Assembly: GCF_001315015.1 (NCBI RefSeq)
Contig: NZ_CP012914.1
Span: 806,001-870,000, forward strand
DNA length: 64,000 nt
From: Azospirillum brasilense
GTDB taxonomy: Bacteria; Pseudomonadota; Alphaproteobacteria; Azospirillales; Azospirillaceae
Direction of reading: 5' to 3'
This document shows positions 53,762 through 63,984 of the stretch, one piece after another. Position numbers and translations under genes: made by a program. Numbering within the stretch: position 1 is the stretch's first letter; each line of letters begins with the position of its first letter. The notes beneath the pieces were generated by a model, which was given only the letters and a program-made list of their open reading frames with translations, made no database searches and was not told the DNA's origin.

Positions 53762-54706
53762 TCAGGCGACGGCAAGCCGCTCGGTCGCGTGCCAGACGGC
53801 GCCCGGCAGCGCCGTGCTCGGCGGGGTTTCGTAGCACCAGGCGCTGGTGTCGGCGAACAGCGCGCGCAGCAGCTGGTTGTTCAGGGCGTGGCCGGACCGG
53901 ACGCCGTGGAAGTGACCGACGAACATCGCGCCGGCCAGATAGAGGTCGCCGACCGCGTCCAGGATCTTGTGACGCACGAACTCGTCGTCGAAGCGCAGGC
54001 CGCCTTCGTTCATCACCTCGTCACCGGAGATGACCACCGCGTTGTCCAGCGAGCCGCCGCGGGCAAGGCCCATCTTGCGCAGCCCCTCGACCTCGTGCAG
54101 GAAGCCGAAGGTGCGGGCGGCGCTGATCTCGTCGCGGAAAGTCTCGGCGTCCAGCTCCATCTCATGGCTCTGCTGGGCAATGGCCTTGCTGGCGAAGTCG
54201 ATCTCGAAGCTGAAGCCCGTCGTGTGGTCCGGCGTGAAGGTGGCGCTCTTGTTGCCCTCGGTCACGGTGACCGGCTTCAAGATGCGGATGGCCCGGCGCG
54301 GCGCGTTCTGCGACACGGTGCCGACGCGCTCGATGGCCTCCACGAAGGGGGCGGCGCTGCCGTCCATGATCGGCACCTCGATGTTGTCCAGCGCGACCAC
54401 GGCGTTGTCCACGCCGCAGCCGGCCAGCGCCGACATCAGATGCTCGATGGTGCCGATGGTGGTGCCGTGGGCGTTGCCGATGACCGTGCACAGCTTGGTA
54501 TCGACGACATGGTCCCAGCGCGCCGGGATCACCGCGGCGGGGCCGCTGAGATCGGTGCGCCGGAAGACAATGCCGGTGTTCGGCTCGGCCGGGGAAATCG
54601 TCAGGGTGACCGTCGCGCCCGTATGCAGCCCGACGCCCGAGCAACGCACCGGCTTCGCCAGGGTACGCTGCAGCATGCCTTCGGTCTTGATGCGATTCTG
54701 AGCCAC
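53762..54706 (-). CDS. lpxC: UDP-3-O-acyl-N-acetylglucosamine deacetylase
   Basis: A 314-residue zinc enzyme that catalyses the committed step of lipid A synthesis. The zinc and catalytic residues are visible: His in TIEHLMSAL (about residue 84), His and Asp in FVRHKILDAVGDLYLAG, and GHFHGVRSGHALNN. The N-terminal domain carries GVGLHTG and the second domain is GLRFDDEF. The start is GTG 54706 (GTGGCTCAGAAT); an ATG at residue 11 is an alternative. It lies 359 bases after ftsZ, with its own upstream region holding the ftsZ terminator. The ftsZ-lpxC order is common in alphaproteobacteria. Confidence 0.94.
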   Translation of the reverse strand: MAQNRIKTEGMLQRTLAKPVRCSGVGLHTGATVTLTISPAEPNTGIVFRRTDLSGPAAVIPARWDHVVDTKLCTVIGNAHGTTIGTIEHLMSALAGCGVDNAVVALDNIEVPIMDGSAAPFVEAIERVGTVSQNAPRRAIRILKPVTVTEGNKSATFTPDHTTGFSFEIDFASKAIAQQSHEMELDAETFRDEISAARTFGFLHEVEGLRKMGLARGGSLDNAVVISGDEVMNEGGLRFDDEFVRHKILDAVGDLYLAGAMFVGHFHGVRSGHALNNQLLRALFADTSAWCYETPPSTALPGAVWHATERLAVA

Positions 54707-55065
54707 GGTGTCTGTCCCGTTTCAATCTTGGTCTTGTGCGGTCGGTCCGCGATTTGCCGCCGGTTTCCGCCGAGGGCGGGGCGGGTCATCGCTTATGACC
54801 GCATATGCTAGGTATCATTGGCCCCTGTGGAGGACAAATCACTCTTTGTTACCGTTTGTTGCAGGGCGGTAGAGCGCCATCGCCGGACGCGAAACCGGCG
54901 TCCCCCAGACACGAAAAGACCGCCCCCGGAGCGTTCTTGCGAAGCTCTGGAGGCGGCTGAAGTCTAACAGGTTGTGGATACCCGCCGATGCCGCTTCGAA
55001 AGAGGCGGCGGCGACCGGCGGGTTGCTGTTGCCCTCAGATCAATTGGGCCAGCCTCGTTGACGCG
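54707..55065. other. 359-bp region between ftsZ and lpxC
   Basis: It holds the ftsZ terminator (54912-54957) and the presumed lpxC promoter, with no gene. A stretch of AT-rich sequence (54800-54860, around GGTATCATTGGCC and CTTTGTTACCG) is a reasonable place for the promoter, but no clear -35/-10 pair stands out. Confidence 0.5.
54912..54957 (-). terminator. intrinsic terminator of the ftsZ transcript
   Basis: On the minus strand CCGCCTCCAGAGC pairs with GCTCCGGGGGCGG around an 11-base loop and is followed by TCTTTT. It lies about 110 bases after the ftsZ stop. Confidence 0.75.
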
Positions 55066-56832
55066 TCAGTTGGCCTGACGGCGCAGGAAGGCGGGGATGT
55101 CCAGCGCTTCCTCGTCGATCTTTTGCGTGGTGCCGTCGCCCATCACCTGCGGGCGCGGGGCCTGGGCCATCGGCGGCTGCGGGGCGGCCATCGGCGGTTG
55201 CGGCATCACCGGCTGCTGGTGCTGCGGCTGGTGGTGCTGGGGCTGATGGTGATGCTGCGGCTGCGGGGCCGGCTGCGGCGCCGGCTCGGCCTTGCGGCCG
55301 GCCAGACCGGTGACCAGACCGAACAGGAAGTTCGGCTTGCGGGCCGGCGGCTCCGTCTGGGCGGCGGCGGCGAGCTGGCTCGACATCGGCGGGGCGTTCA
55401 TCGGCTGGCGCGGGCCAGGATCGGCGGCCTTCGGGGCGATGAAGTGGCCGTCGCGGCGCTCGCTGTGCAGCGGGCCGGTGGCGACGTTGCGGGCCGGAGC
55501 GGCTTCCATGGGCTGCATGGCGTCGTGCCCCATCGGCATGTGCGGGTGGGGCGCATGCTGCGGGGCGTGCTGGACCATCGGGTCGATGGGCTGCTGGACC
55601 GGAACGTGTTGCTGGACCTCGGCCGGATGGTGCTGGGGCTGGACCTGCGGCTGGACCTGGGGCTGCGGAACGCCGCCCATCGGGCGCGGGGCCAGACCGG
55701 CGCCGGGGATCGCCGGGGCAACCGAGCCGGAGGCGAGCGGCGCCGGGGCGGCCTGCGTCAGGCCGGCCGCGCCGGCGGGCTTCTTGGCGAGGCCGCCATT
55801 GCCGCCGTTGCGGTCGGAGACCAGCGACAGGTTGACCGGATGCAGGGTGCGCGGGTTGGACATCGCCGCGGCGTCAATGCCGGTGGCGACCACCGACACG
55901 CGCATCACGCCGTCCAGCGAGCTGTCGAAGGTCGAACCGAAGATGATGTTGGCGTCCGGGTCGACCTCGTCGCGGACGCGGTTCGCCGCCTCGTCCACCT
56001 CGAACAGGGTCATGTCGTAGCCGCCGGTGATGTTGATGAGGACGCCGCGGGCACCCTTCATCGACACGTCGTCGAGCAGCGGGTTGGAGATGGCGGCCTC
56101 GGCGGCCTCGATGGCGCGGCGTTCGCCGCCGGCCTCGCCGGTGCCCATCATCGCCTTGCCCATCTCGGTCATCACCGAGCGGATGTCGGCGAAGTCCAGG
56201 TTGATGAGGCCGGGCATCACCATCAGGTCGGTCACGCCGCGCACGCCGGAATGCAGAACGTCGTCGGCCATCTTGAAGGCGTCCGCGAAGGTCGTCTTCT
56301 CGTTGGCGATGCGGAACAGGTTCTGGTTCGGGATGATGATCAGCGTGTCAACATACTGCTGCAGCTCGGCGATGCCGGATTCGGCCAGCCGCATGCGGTG
56401 CGCGCCCTCGAAGTGGAAGGGCTTGGTCACCACGCCGACGGTCAGCAGGCCGCGCTCGCGGGCGGCGCGGGCGATGACCGGGGCCGCACCCGTGCCGGTG
56501 CCGCCGCCCATGCCGGCGGTGATGAACACCATGTTGGCGCCTTCGAGGTGACCGATGATCTCCTCGAGCTGCTCCTCGGCGGAGGCCCGGCCGACGTCCG
56601 GCTTGGAGCCGGCGCCCAGGCCGCGCGTCATGGTGGTGCCGAGCTGGACGCGCTTCTCGCAGAGCGAGCCCTTCAGGGCCTGCGCGTCGGTGTTGCCGAC
56701 CACGAAGTCCACGCCTTCGAGGTTGGACTTGATCATGTTGTTCACGGCGTTGCCGCCGGCGCCGCCGACACCGAAGACGGTGATGCGGGGCTTCAGCTCG
56801 GGTTCGATGCTGGGGATGGTCACGTTGATCAT
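55066..56832 (-). CDS. ftsZ: cell division protein FtsZ with long His/Gln/Pro-rich linker
   Basis: A 588-residue tubulin-like GTPase that forms the division ring. The GTP-binding tubulin motif is [17 protein letters not shown] (about residue 105); the synergy loop [11 protein letters not shown] and the C-domain follow. The linker (about residues 330-575) is very long and low-complexity: Ala/Pro/Gly, then Pro/Gln/His-rich runs such as [13 protein letters not shown] and [15 protein letters not shown]. The C-terminal peptide [12 protein letters not shown], which binds FtsA and other partners, is intact. The usual E. coli length is 383. GGAGG lies seven bases before ATG 56832. It is downstream of ftsA in the same unit. 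Confidence 0.95.
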   Translation of the reverse strand: MINVTIPSIEPELKPRITVFGVGGAGGNAVNNMIKSNLEGVDFVVGNTDAQALKGSLCEKRVQLGTTMTRGLGAGSKPDVGRASAEEQLEEIIGHLEGANMVFITAGMGGGTGTGAAPVIARAARERGLLTVGVVTKPFHFEGAHRMRLAESGIAELQQYVDTLIIIPNQNLFRIANEKTTFADAFKMADDVLHSGVRGVTDLMVMPGLINLDFADIRSVMTEMGKAMMGTGEAGGERRAIEAAEAAISNPLLDDVSMKGARGVLINITGGYDMTLFEVDEAANRVRDEVDPDANIIFGSTFDSSLDGVMRVSVVATGIDAAAMSNPRTLHPVNLSLVSDRNGGNGGLAKKPAGAAGLTQAAPAPLASGSVAPAIPGAGLAPRPMGGVPQPQVQPQVQPQHHPAEVQQHVPVQQPIDPMVQHAPQHAPHPHMPMGHDAMQPMEAAPARNVATGPLHSERRDGHFIAPKAADPGPRQPMNAPPMSSQLAAAAQTEPPARKPNFLFGLVTGLAGRKAEPAPQPAPQPQHHHQPQHHQPQHQQPVMPQPPMAAPQPPMAQAPRPQVMGDGTTQKIDEEALDIPAFLRRQAN

Positions 56833-56974
56833 GTTATGGCCTCCACAACCTTTTGATTGGTTCGATGCTTTGCGTCGCGGGTTCTTTGCCCGGTTGGGTC
56901 CGGGTGGTGTTTTTAGGCAGGAATGGCGTGGTGCGGCAGGAGCCTTTTTAGGGCCGGGAACCATGTCCGGTGGG

Positions 56975-58237
56975 TCATAGGTTCTCCCGCAGCCACAGGC
57001 CGACGCGCCCGAAGAACCCCGTGCCGGCGCCAGCCTCATGGCCCGCCACGGGAAGTTCCGCCGGATTGCGCACGGCGTGGAGAAGGAGGCCCGCGGCGGT
57101 CGAGTAGGACGGACCGCCTTGCGCCTCGTTCAGACCGGTGATCCGCGTCGGTCGCCCGATGCGGACCTGTTTGTCCAGGATCAGCTGCGCCAACTCGCGC
57201 ATGCCCGGAAGCTGGCTGGCGCCGCCCGTCAGGACGACGCGCCGGCCGACCAGCTTCGCGTAGCCGGAATGCTCCAGCCGCGAGCGGACATGCTCGAAGA
57301 TTTCCTCCAGCCGCGGCTGGATGATGCGCACCAGATAGGATTTCGGCAGGTTGTTGGCGCCGAGGCGCTCCTCCTCGCCGACCTGGGGAACGTCGATCAT
57401 CTCGCGCTCGTCGGCGGGGCTGTTGATGGCGCTGCCGTGCAGCGTCTTCATGCGCTCCGCATGGACGACCGGCGTGGTCAGCCCGCGCGCGATGTCGTTG
57501 GTGACGTGGTTGCCGCCCAGACGGATGCAGTCCGACCAGACCAGCGTGCCTTCGGAGAAGACGGAGATTGTCGTGGTGCCGCCGCCCATGTCGATGCAGG
57601 CGGAGCCCATCTCCATCTCGTCGTCGACCAGACAGGCGAGGCCGGATGCGTAGGGGCTGGCGACCAGACCCTCGATGTCGAGGTGGCAGCGGGCCACGCA
57701 GGTCTGCAGGTTGCGCACGGCCCCGGCGGGCGAGGTGATGACGTGGGCCTGGACGCCCAGCCGCTCGCCGTACATGCCCTTGGGATCGCGGATGCCGCGG
57801 CTGCCGTCGAGCGCGAAGCCCACGGGGATCGCGTGGACCAGCGCCTGGTCCGGGCCGACCTGCAGGCTGCGGGCGTGGGCGAGCGCGCGGCGGACGTCGC
57901 TCTCCGTCACCTCCTGGCCGGAGACGGGAACCTCGGCGTTGAAGCCGTGGGAGATCGGGGAGGACACATTGACGATCACGTCGCGGATCGTCTCGTTGGC
58001 CATCTGCTCCGCGGCGTGGACGGCGGCGCCGATGGACGTCTCCGCCGCTTCCATGTCGATGATGGCGCCGGCGCGCACGCCCGTGGCGATCTGGTGGCCG
58101 ATCCCCACGATGCGCACGCCTCCCGCATCCTCGACGCGGGCGATGAGGCAGCACACCTTGGTCGAGCCGACGTCCAGCGCGGCGATGATCCCGCCGCGCG
58201 TGGCTCGTTTTGGCTTTTTCGCCCCGTTGAAGCCCAT
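56975..58237 (-). CDS. ftsA: cell division protein FtsA
   Basis: A 420-residue actin-like ATPase that anchors FtsZ to the membrane. Motifs include the phosphate-binding [31 protein letters not shown] in the 1C domain, [20 protein letters not shown], and [16 protein letters not shown]. The C-terminus [13 protein letters not shown] has the form of a short amphipathic membrane-targeting helix. ATG 58237 is preferred; a GTG at 58246 is the only other option. It lies 82 bases after ftsQ and 142 before ftsZ. Confidence 0.95.
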   Translation of the reverse strand: MGFNGAKKPKRATRGGIIAALDVGSTKVCCLIARVEDAGGVRIVGIGHQIATGVRAGAIIDMEAAETSIGAAVHAAEQMANETIRDVIVNVSSPISHGFNAEVPVSGQEVTESDVRRALAHARSLQVGPDQALVHAIPVGFALDGSRGIRDPKGMYGERLGVQAHVITSPAGAVRNLQTCVARCHLDIEGLVASPYASGLACLVDDEMEMGSACIDMGGGTTTISVFSEGTLVWSDCIRLGGNHVTNDIARGLTTPVVHAERMKTLHGSAINSPADEREMIDVPQVGEEERLGANNLPKSYLVRIIQPRLEEIFEHVRSRLEHSGYAKLVGRRVVLTGGASQLPGMRELAQLILDKQVRIGRPTRITGLNEAQGGPSYSTAAGLLLHAVRNPAELPVAGHEAGAGTGFFGRVGLWLRENL

Positions 58238-58319
58238 GTTCAGCACAACCCTATGGCCTCGATGCGTCCGGTCGTTCGCGTTTCAGAAAGAGGGGTTCAG
58301 AAAGAGGGGAGGCGGAGGA

Positions 58320-59282
58320 TCACGTCTTCTTGCCCGGCTTCTTCTTGTTCTCTTCCTCCGTCCAGGGCAGGACGGCGGTGGCGGAGGTTTGCAGCACGGC
58401 GCGGTCGTTCTGGCGCAGGTCGATGGCCACGATGTCGCGGTCCAGCACCTGTCCCGTCGCGTCCATCTCCGCCAGCTGGCGCAACGCGGATTGCATGCGG
58501 GCCTCCGGCAGTTTCACCACGACACCGTTCTTCAGCTTGAGATCCCAGCGACGGTCGCCGACCCAGGAGGCGGCGCTCACCTTTTCGCGCAGAGCCGGCA
58601 CGTTGTCGAGGGCCGCGAGCAGCTTCGGCACCTGCATCGGCGCGTTGGCGCCAACGACCTGCGGCAGCGTCTCGATCCGGCGGTTGCCGCGCCGCGCCAG
58701 CTCGGTTGCGTCGGCCAGCGGGCGGCCTTCGCGGTCGATGACGGTGAACTTGCGGTCGTGCTGCCAGATCGCCATCGGCTGCCGTTCGGTCAGGCGGACG
58801 AACAGGATGTCGGGCAGGTGGCGCTCGATGGAGGCCGAGGCCACCCAGGGCAGGCTTTCCAGCTTCTCCTTGGCGTCGGACAGCGTGACGGCGAGGATCG
58901 GGTCGCCGCGCTGCACGCCCAGCACGCGCAGGATGGAGGCCGGGTCGGTCTCGGTCCGGCCCTCGACCAACACATCGGCGATGGCGAAGCCGGCGGACGC
59001 ACTGGTCTGGATCAGGCTTTCCTGCAGCGCCGCGGTGGTTTCGGCGATGGTGCCGCGCTGCCACGCCGACGCTGCCATGCCGGCGACGACCAGGACCGGC
59101 GTCAGCAGGATGGCCGCCTTGACCGCGGGGCGGGTCCAGCGCGGCCAGGCGCGGCGGCGGTTGCCTTTCTGGGCCGACTTCGCCATCGCGCGCGGCGGAA
59201 CGGGCCTATCGTCGCGGCCCCGGTTCGCAGAGCCCCCGAAACCGGGGCGGAACTGCGGATCGATGCTCAGTCGAGTTGACAT
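58320..59282 (-). CDS. ftsQ: cell division protein FtsQ
   Basis: A 320-residue bitopic inner-membrane divisome protein. A cytoplasmic head of about 60 residues with a Lys/Arg-rich patch (AKSAQKGNRRRAWPRW) precedes one membrane helix (VKAAILLTPVLVVAGMAASAW), then the periplasmic POTRA domain (about 105-175: GFAIADVLVEGRTETDPASILRVLGVQRGDPIL) and the FtsQ/DivIB beta domain. The C-terminus is Lys-rich. ATG 59282 has GGAG eight bases upstream and overlaps the end of ddlB by 16 bases, so the two are translationally coupled. Confidence 0.93.
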   Translation of the reverse strand: MSTRLSIDPQFRPGFGGSANRGRDDRPVPPRAMAKSAQKGNRRRAWPRWTRPAVKAAILLTPVLVVAGMAASAWQRGTIAETTAALQESLIQTSASAGFAIADVLVEGRTETDPASILRVLGVQRGDPILAVTLSDAKEKLESLPWVASASIERHLPDILFVRLTERQPMAIWQHDRKFTVIDREGRPLADATELARRGNRRIETLPQVVGANAPMQVPKLLAALDNVPALREKVSAASWVGDRRWDLKLKNGVVVKLPEARMQSALRQLAEMDATGQVLDRDIVAIDLRQNDRAVLQTSATAVLPWTEEENKKKPGKKT

Positions 59283-60217
59283 GCGGCGTTCTCCACCATC
59301 CAAGCGACGAGAGCCCCGTAGGTGAGCCCCACGGATGCGGCCTGTTCGGGAACCAGCGACAGCGGCGTCATGCCCGGCTGGTTGTTGATTTCCAGGAAAA
59401 AGAGTCCGTCGGTCCCACTTTTACGATCATCCCAGCGGAAGTCGCTGCGCGAAACGCCGCGGCACCCCAGGGTCCGATGGGCCAGGACCGCCAACCTCTT
59501 GGCTTCTTCCGCGACATGCTCGGGAATCTGCGCGGGCACAGTATGAACGGCATGACCGGCGCTGTATTTAGCCGTGTAGTCATACACCTGTGCTTCAAAG
59601 CGGATCTCCGTCACGGTCAGGGGGCGGCATTCGCCGTCCAGCCCGCCCATGACGCCCACGGTCAGCTCGCGGCCCGGGATGAACTCCTCGACCAGGGCGC
59701 GCTCGCCGAAGGTCCAGGCGTCGCCGACCGGGCTGTTCTGCCCCTCGCGCACCAGCGTGACCCCGACGGTCGAGCCTTCGTCCACCGGCTTGACGATGTA
59801 GGGGGCGGGCATCGGGTGGGCGCCGCCGGTCAGCTCGCCCTTGGTCAGGACGAGGCCCTTGGGCGAGCGCACGCCGACCGGGGCGAGCAGCGCCTTGGTC
59901 ATCGCCTTGTCCATGGCGACCGCGGCGGCGCGCACGCCGGAATGGGTGTAGGGGATGCCGAGGAATTCCAGCACGCCCTGGATCGTCCCGTCCTCGCCGC
60001 CGCGCCCGTGCAGGGCGTTGAACACCGCGTCGGGACGCGGGTCGGTCAGCGCGCGCAGCAACCCCTCCAGGTCGCGCTGCACGTCCACCGCGGTGACGCG
60101 GTAGCCTTCCTCCTCCAGCGCCTTGGCGACGCCGGCGCCGCTGACCAGCGACACCTCGCGCTCCGCCGACCAGCCGCCCATCAGGACGGCGACATGCTTC
60201 TTGTGGGGGGTGGTCAT
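59267..60217 (-). CDS. ddlB: D-alanine-D-alanine ligase
   Basis: A 316-residue ATP-grasp enzyme that makes the D-Ala-D-Ala end of peptidoglycan stems. Motifs: [24 protein letters not shown] at the N-terminus, [35 protein letters not shown], and [26 protein letters not shown], whose Glu, Asn and Asn bind metal and ATP. AAGGAGC precedes ATG 60217. It overlaps the murB stop by four bases (ATGA). Confidence 0.95.
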   Translation of the reverse strand: MTTPHKKHVAVLMGGWSAEREVSLVSGAGVAKALEEEGYRVTAVDVQRDLEGLLRALTDPRPDAVFNALHGRGGEDGTIQGVLEFLGIPYTHSGVRAAAVAMDKAMTKALLAPVGVRSPKGLVLTKGELTGGAHPMPAPYIVKPVDEGSTVGVTLVREGQNSPVGDAWTFGERALVEEFIPGRELTVGVMGGLDGECRPLTVTEIRFEAQVYDYTAKYSAGHAVHTVPAQIPEHVAEEAKRLAVLAHRTLGCRGVSRSDFRWDDRKSGTDGLFFLEINNQPGMTPLSLVPEQAASVGLTYGALVAWMVENAACQLD

Positions 60218-61140
60218 GCGGACGCTCCTTCGCGGGCCACGCCGACCCGCTTGATTTCCCACTCCAGCGTGACGCCGGAGGTCTCGAACACCCGGCGCCG
60301 GACTTCCTCGCCCAGCGCCTCCAGCTCCGCCGCGGTGGCGGTGCCCTGGTTGATGAGGAAGTTGCAGTGCTTCTCCGACACCTGCGCGCCGCCGATGGTC
60401 AGCCCGCGGCAGCCGGCCTTGTCGATCAGCTCCCACGCCTTGTGGCCGGGCGGGTTCTTGAAGGTCGAGCCGCCGGTGCGCGAGCGGACCGGCTGGGTGT
60501 CGGCGCGCTTGCCGGAAATCTCCGCCATGCGCTGGGCGATCTCCGCCGGGTCGCCAGCCGCGCCGCGCAGGGTGGCGCCGGTGAAGATCACGTCCTCCGG
60601 CACCCCGGCGTGGCGGTAGGTGAAGCCCATGCCGGCGTTGTCGTAGGACACGCGCTCGCCCCGGCGGGTCACGCCCTGGGCGGAGACCAGCACGTCCTTG
60701 ATCTCATGGCCGTAGGCGCCGCCGTTCATGCGCAGCGCGCCGCCGATGGTGCCGGGGATGCCCGACAGGAACTCCAGCCCGGCGACACCGGCATCGCGCG
60801 CCACGGCGGCGACGTTCAGGTCGAGCGCCGCGGCGCCGGCCTCCAGAGTCAGCCCGTCCGCCGCGATGCCGGCGAAGCCGCGGCCCAGCCGGATCACCAC
60901 GCCGGGGATGCCGCCGTCGCGGATCAGCAGGTTGGACGCGACGCCCAGCACCGTCACCGGCACATCGTCCGGCAGTCCGGCCAGGAAGCCCGCCAGATCG
61001 TCGGCGTCCTCCGGCCGGAACATGACCTCTGCCGGACCGCCGACGCGGAACCACGTCACGTTGGCCAGCGGTGCCGCGGCGGTCAGCCGTCCGCGGCAGG
61101 CGGGCATCCGGTCGATGAGGGAGACGGTGGTGGTTGTCAT
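60214..61140 (-). CDS. murB: UDP-N-acetylenolpyruvoylglucosamine reductase
   Basis: A 308-residue FAD enzyme that reduces the enolpyruvyl group in UDP-MurNAc synthesis. The FAD domain shows [29 protein letters not shown] and [22 protein letters not shown]. The type I MurB C-terminal domain has [40 protein letters not shown] and the catalytic Ser in that block. It is separated by 13 bases from murC upstream and overlaps ddlB by four bases, in the same operon. Confidence 0.95.
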   Translation of the reverse strand: MTTTTVSLIDRMPACRGRLTAAAPLANVTWFRVGGPAEVMFRPEDADDLAGFLAGLPDDVPVTVLGVASNLLIRDGGIPGVVIRLGRGFAGIAADGLTLEAGAAALDLNVAAVARDAGVAGLEFLSGIPGTIGGALRMNGGAYGHEIKDVLVSAQGVTRRGERVSYDNAGMGFTYRHAGVPEDVIFTGATLRGAAGDPAEIAQRMAEISGKRADTQPVRSRTGGSTFKNPPGHKAWELIDKAGCRGLTIGGAQVSEKHCNFLINQGTATAAELEALGEEVRRRVFETSGVTLEWEIKRVGVAREGASA

Positions 61141-61153
61141 CGGAGAAAACCCG

Positions 61154-62569
61154 TCACGCCTTGCCCGACAGCTTGTCCAGCTCGCCCGGCAGGGCGTTGG
61201 CCCACTGGGTGATGTTGCCGGCGCCCAGGCAGACCACGAGGTCGCCGGACCGCGCGATCTCGCGGACCAGCTGCGGCAGCTCGTCCGGGCCGTGCAGGGC
61301 GAGCACCTGACGGTGGCCGTGCATGCGCAGGCCCTCGACGAGGCTGTCGCGGTTGACGTTCTCGATCGGCTGCTCCCCGGCGGCGTAGACGTCCGCCACG
61401 ATCACCGCGTCGGCGTCGTTGAAGCAGGTGCAGAACTCCTCGAACAGGTTGGCGAGGCGCGAATAGCGGTGCGGCTGGACGACGGCGATGGTGCGGCCGG
61501 TGCCGGCGGTGCGCGCGGCCTTCAGCACGGCGGCGATCTCCACCGGGTGGTGGCCGTAATCGTCGATGACGGTGATGCCGTTCGACTCGCCGGTCTTGGT
61601 GAAGCGGCGCTTGACGCCCTGGAACTTCGCCATGCTGTCGCGCATCACCACGTCGGGCAGGCCCATCTCGTTGCCCACCGCGAAGCAGGCCAGCGAGTTC
61701 TGGACGTTGTGCGGCCCGTACATCGGCAGGCGGACGCCGATGATCGTCCGGCTCTCCCCGGTGTGGCGGTCGTCGATCACCACGTCGTACTCGGCGCCCT
61801 CGGTGCCCAGCCGCATGTTCACGGCGCGCACGTCGGCCTGCGGGCTGAAGCCGTAGGTGATGATGCGGCGGTCCGACACGCGCGGGATCATCGCCTGCAC
61901 CTCCGGATGGTCGATGCAGAGCGCGGCGAAGCCGTAGAAGGGAATGTTCTGGACGAAGCTGTCGAAGGCGGCCCGCATGTTGTCGAAGGTGCCGTAATAG
62001 TCCAGATGCTCCGGGTCCATGTTGGTGACCACGGCGATGCAGGCCGGCAGCTTGATGAAGGTGCCGTCGCTCTCGTCCGCCTCGACGACCATCCAGTCGC
62101 CCGAGCCCAGCCGCGTGTTGGTGCCGTAGGCGTTGATGATGCCGCCGTTGATCACCGTGGGGTCGAGGTTGGCGTGCTCCAGCATGTTGCCGACCATCGA
62201 GGTCGTCGTGGTCTTGCCGTGGGTGCCGCCGATGGCGATGGCCCATTTCAGACGCATCAGCTCGCCCAGCATCTCGGCGCGGCGGACGACCGGGACCAGG
62301 GCGGCGCGGGCGGCGACGACCTCCGGGTTGTCGCGCTTGACGGCGGAGGAGACGACGACGACCGCGGCCCCGGCGATGTTCTCCGCGCGGTGGCCGATGC
62401 TGATCTGGATGCCCAGCCCGCGCAGGCGCTTGACGTTGGCGCTCTCCGCCAGGTCGGAGCCCTGGACGGTGTAGCCGAGGTTGCGCAGCACTTCGGCGAT
62501 GCCGCTCATGCCGATGCCGCCGATGCCGACGAAATGGATGGTGCCGATCGAGAGGGGGAGGGCGCGCAT
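61154..62569 (-). CDS. murC: UDP-N-acetylmuramate-L-alanine ligase
   Basis: A 471-residue ATP-dependent ligase that adds L-Ala to UDP-MurNAc. The N-terminal Rossmann domain has [18 protein letters not shown], the ATP loop is [18 protein letters not shown], with [12 protein letters not shown], and [11 protein letters not shown]. The C-terminal region has [14 protein letters not shown] and [13 protein letters not shown]. The ATG at 62569 is preceded by GGAAAG, which overlaps the stop of the 88-codon ORF. Confidence 0.95.
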   Translation of the reverse strand: MRALPLSIGTIHFVGIGGIGMSGIAEVLRNLGYTVQGSDLAESANVKRLRGLGIQISIGHRAENIAGAAVVVVSSAVKRDNPEVVAARAALVPVVRRAEMLGELMRLKWAIAIGGTHGKTTTTSMVGNMLEHANLDPTVINGGIINAYGTNTRLGSGDWMVVEADESDGTFIKLPACIAVVTNMDPEHLDYYGTFDNMRAAFDSFVQNIPFYGFAALCIDHPEVQAMIPRVSDRRIITYGFSPQADVRAVNMRLGTEGAEYDVVIDDRHTGESRTIIGVRLPMYGPHNVQNSLACFAVGNEMGLPDVVMRDSMAKFQGVKRRFTKTGESNGITVIDDYGHHPVEIAAVLKAARTAGTGRTIAVVQPHRYSRLANLFEEFCTCFNDADAVIVADVYAAGEQPIENVNRDSLVEGLRMHGHRQVLALHGPDELPQLVREIARSGDLVVCLGAGNITQWANALPGELDKLSGKA

Positions 62570-62576
62570 GTCTGGA

Positions 62577-62843
62577 TTACTTTCCGCGGCGGAGCATCAG
62601 GCTGAGGGTGGCATCCACGGCCATGTCGGACAGGCCGTAGGGAAGGGGCTGGGAACCGATCGTGACGTGCAGGCGGTCGCGCAGGAAACCGGCGCCGGCG
62701 CGCGGCAGCAGCGGGCATTCCGGCCGGTTGCTCCAGGCGCCTTCGGTCCGCGTCATGTCCGCCGGCCAGTCGCCCAGGGGCCGGGACGAGGGGGGCCGGG
62801 ACGAGCGGGGGCGTGCGATGGTGCTGCGCGTTGCCTTGATCAT
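62577..62843 (-). CDS. 88-residue ORF between murG and murC, start-stop coupled to murG
   Basis: The frame begins at an ATG that overlaps the murG stop codon (sequence ATGA, 62840-62843). It encodes 88 residues: [16 protein letters not shown], a Pro/Arg-rich first third, then [28 protein letters not shown], and a C-terminal region [31 protein letters not shown]. It ends eight bases before murC. The overlap type is that seen for translated gene pairs, and the frame is otherwise unexplained. The residues do not match any family I know, and arginine-rich composition also fits a chance open frame in GC-rich DNA. Confidence 0.5.
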   Translation of the reverse strand: MIKATRSTIARPRSSRPPSSRPLGDWPADMTRTEGAWSNRPECPLLPRAGAGFLRDRLHVTIGSQPLPYGLSDMAVDATLSLMLRRGK

Positions 62844-63979
62844 TCCGCGGCTTCCTTGGTTCGGGCGTGGTTCGGGTTGGCGATCATGTCGAGCACGGCG
62901 TCGGCCAGCCGGCGCGCGGCGTCGGCCATGCCCCAGCCGTGGGCGGCCTGCGCCGCTGCGGTCAGGGCGTCCGGCGACTCCAGCAGCTCCGTCAGGCGGG
63001 CGGCGAGCGCGTCGGCGGTGAAGTCCGGCTGCGCCATCACCCAGGCGGCCCCGGCGGCGGCGAGCTGCCGCGCGTTGGCCGTCTGGTGGTCGTCCATGGC
63101 ATGGGGATATGGCACAAGGATGGCGGGGCGCCCGATGCAGGTCAGTTCGGCGATGGTCGAGGCGCCGGCCCGCGTGATGGCGAGATGGCAGGCGGCCAGC
63201 CGGTCCGGCACGTCGCGGAAGAAGCTCTCCAGCTCCAGCCCGCCGAGGCCCATGCCGGCGTAAGCGGCGCGGGCGGCCTCCAGATCCTCGGGCCGGCACT
63301 GCTGCGCCAGATGGATGCGAGCGCGGAGATCGGCGGGCAGCCGGCCCAGCGCCTCGGGAATGACTTCGGAGAAGACGCGCGCGCCCTGGCTGCCGCCCAT
63401 CACCAGGATGCGGACGGGGCCGCCGGGGGCGGGAACGGCGTAGGCGGCGTCGCGCTGGGCGGCGACGGCGGGGCGGACCGGGTTGCCGGTGCGGACGAGG
63501 CGCGGGCGGTGCTCCGCCTTCACCGCGGCGACCTCGGGGAAGGCGACGGCGATGCGGCGTGCGGCGGCGGCGAGCATCCGGTTGGCGCGGCCCAGCACGG
63601 CGTTCTGCTCGTGCAGCATCACCGGCACGCGGCCTTGCGCGGCGGCGTAGACCGTGGGGACGGAGGGGTAGCCGCCGAAGCCGACGACCGCCGCCGGCTT
63701 CAGGTGGCGCATCAGCGCGTTGGCGCCGAGCAGGCCGAGGCCCATCTGCCACGCCGCGTTCATCTTGGCCAGCAGGTTGCCGCCGGGGGCGGCGGAGCGG
63801 ATGCGGTGGACCGTCACCTCCGGCAGGCTGTCGCCGAAGGCTTGGCCGCGCTTGTCGGTGACCAGCGCCACCGCCTCGCCGCGGGCCAGCAGCTCGCGCG
63901 CCAGCGCTTCCGCCGGGAAGAAGTGCCCGCCGGTGCCGCCGGCGGCGAGGATGATGGGACGTTGTGTGGTGTCGGCCAT
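62840..63979 (-). CDS. murG: UDP-N-acetylglucosamine-N-acetylmuramyl-pyrophosphoryl-undecaprenol transferase
   Basis: A 379-residue GT28 enzyme that adds GlcNAc to lipid I to make lipid II at the inner membrane. Motifs: ILAAGGTGGHFFPAEALARELL at the N-terminus, ILVMGGSQGARVFSEVIPEAL, and the UDP-GlcNAc loop ITRAGASTIAELTCIGRPAILVPYPHAMDDHQTANAR. ATG 63979 is preferred because GGAG lies nine bases upstream; GTG 63988 would be too near. Its stop overlaps the start of the 88-codon ORF. The next gene upstream would be at the right edge. Confidence 0.95.
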   Translation of the reverse strand: MADTTQRPIILAAGGTGGHFFPAEALARELLARGEAVALVTDKRGQAFGDSLPEVTVHRIRSAAPGGNLLAKMNAAWQMGLGLLGANALMRHLKPAAVVGFGGYPSVPTVYAAAQGRVPVMLHEQNAVLGRANRMLAAAARRIAVAFPEVAAVKAEHRPRLVRTGNPVRPAVAAQRDAAYAVPAPGGPVRILVMGGSQGARVFSEVIPEALGRLPADLRARIHLAQQCRPEDLEAARAAYAGMGLGGLELESFFRDVPDRLAACHLAITRAGASTIAELTCIGRPAILVPYPHAMDDHQTANARQLAAAGAAWVMAQPDFTADALAARLTELLESPDALTAAAQAAHGWGMADAARRLADAVLDMIANPNHARTKEAAE

Positions 63980-63984
63980 GCGCG

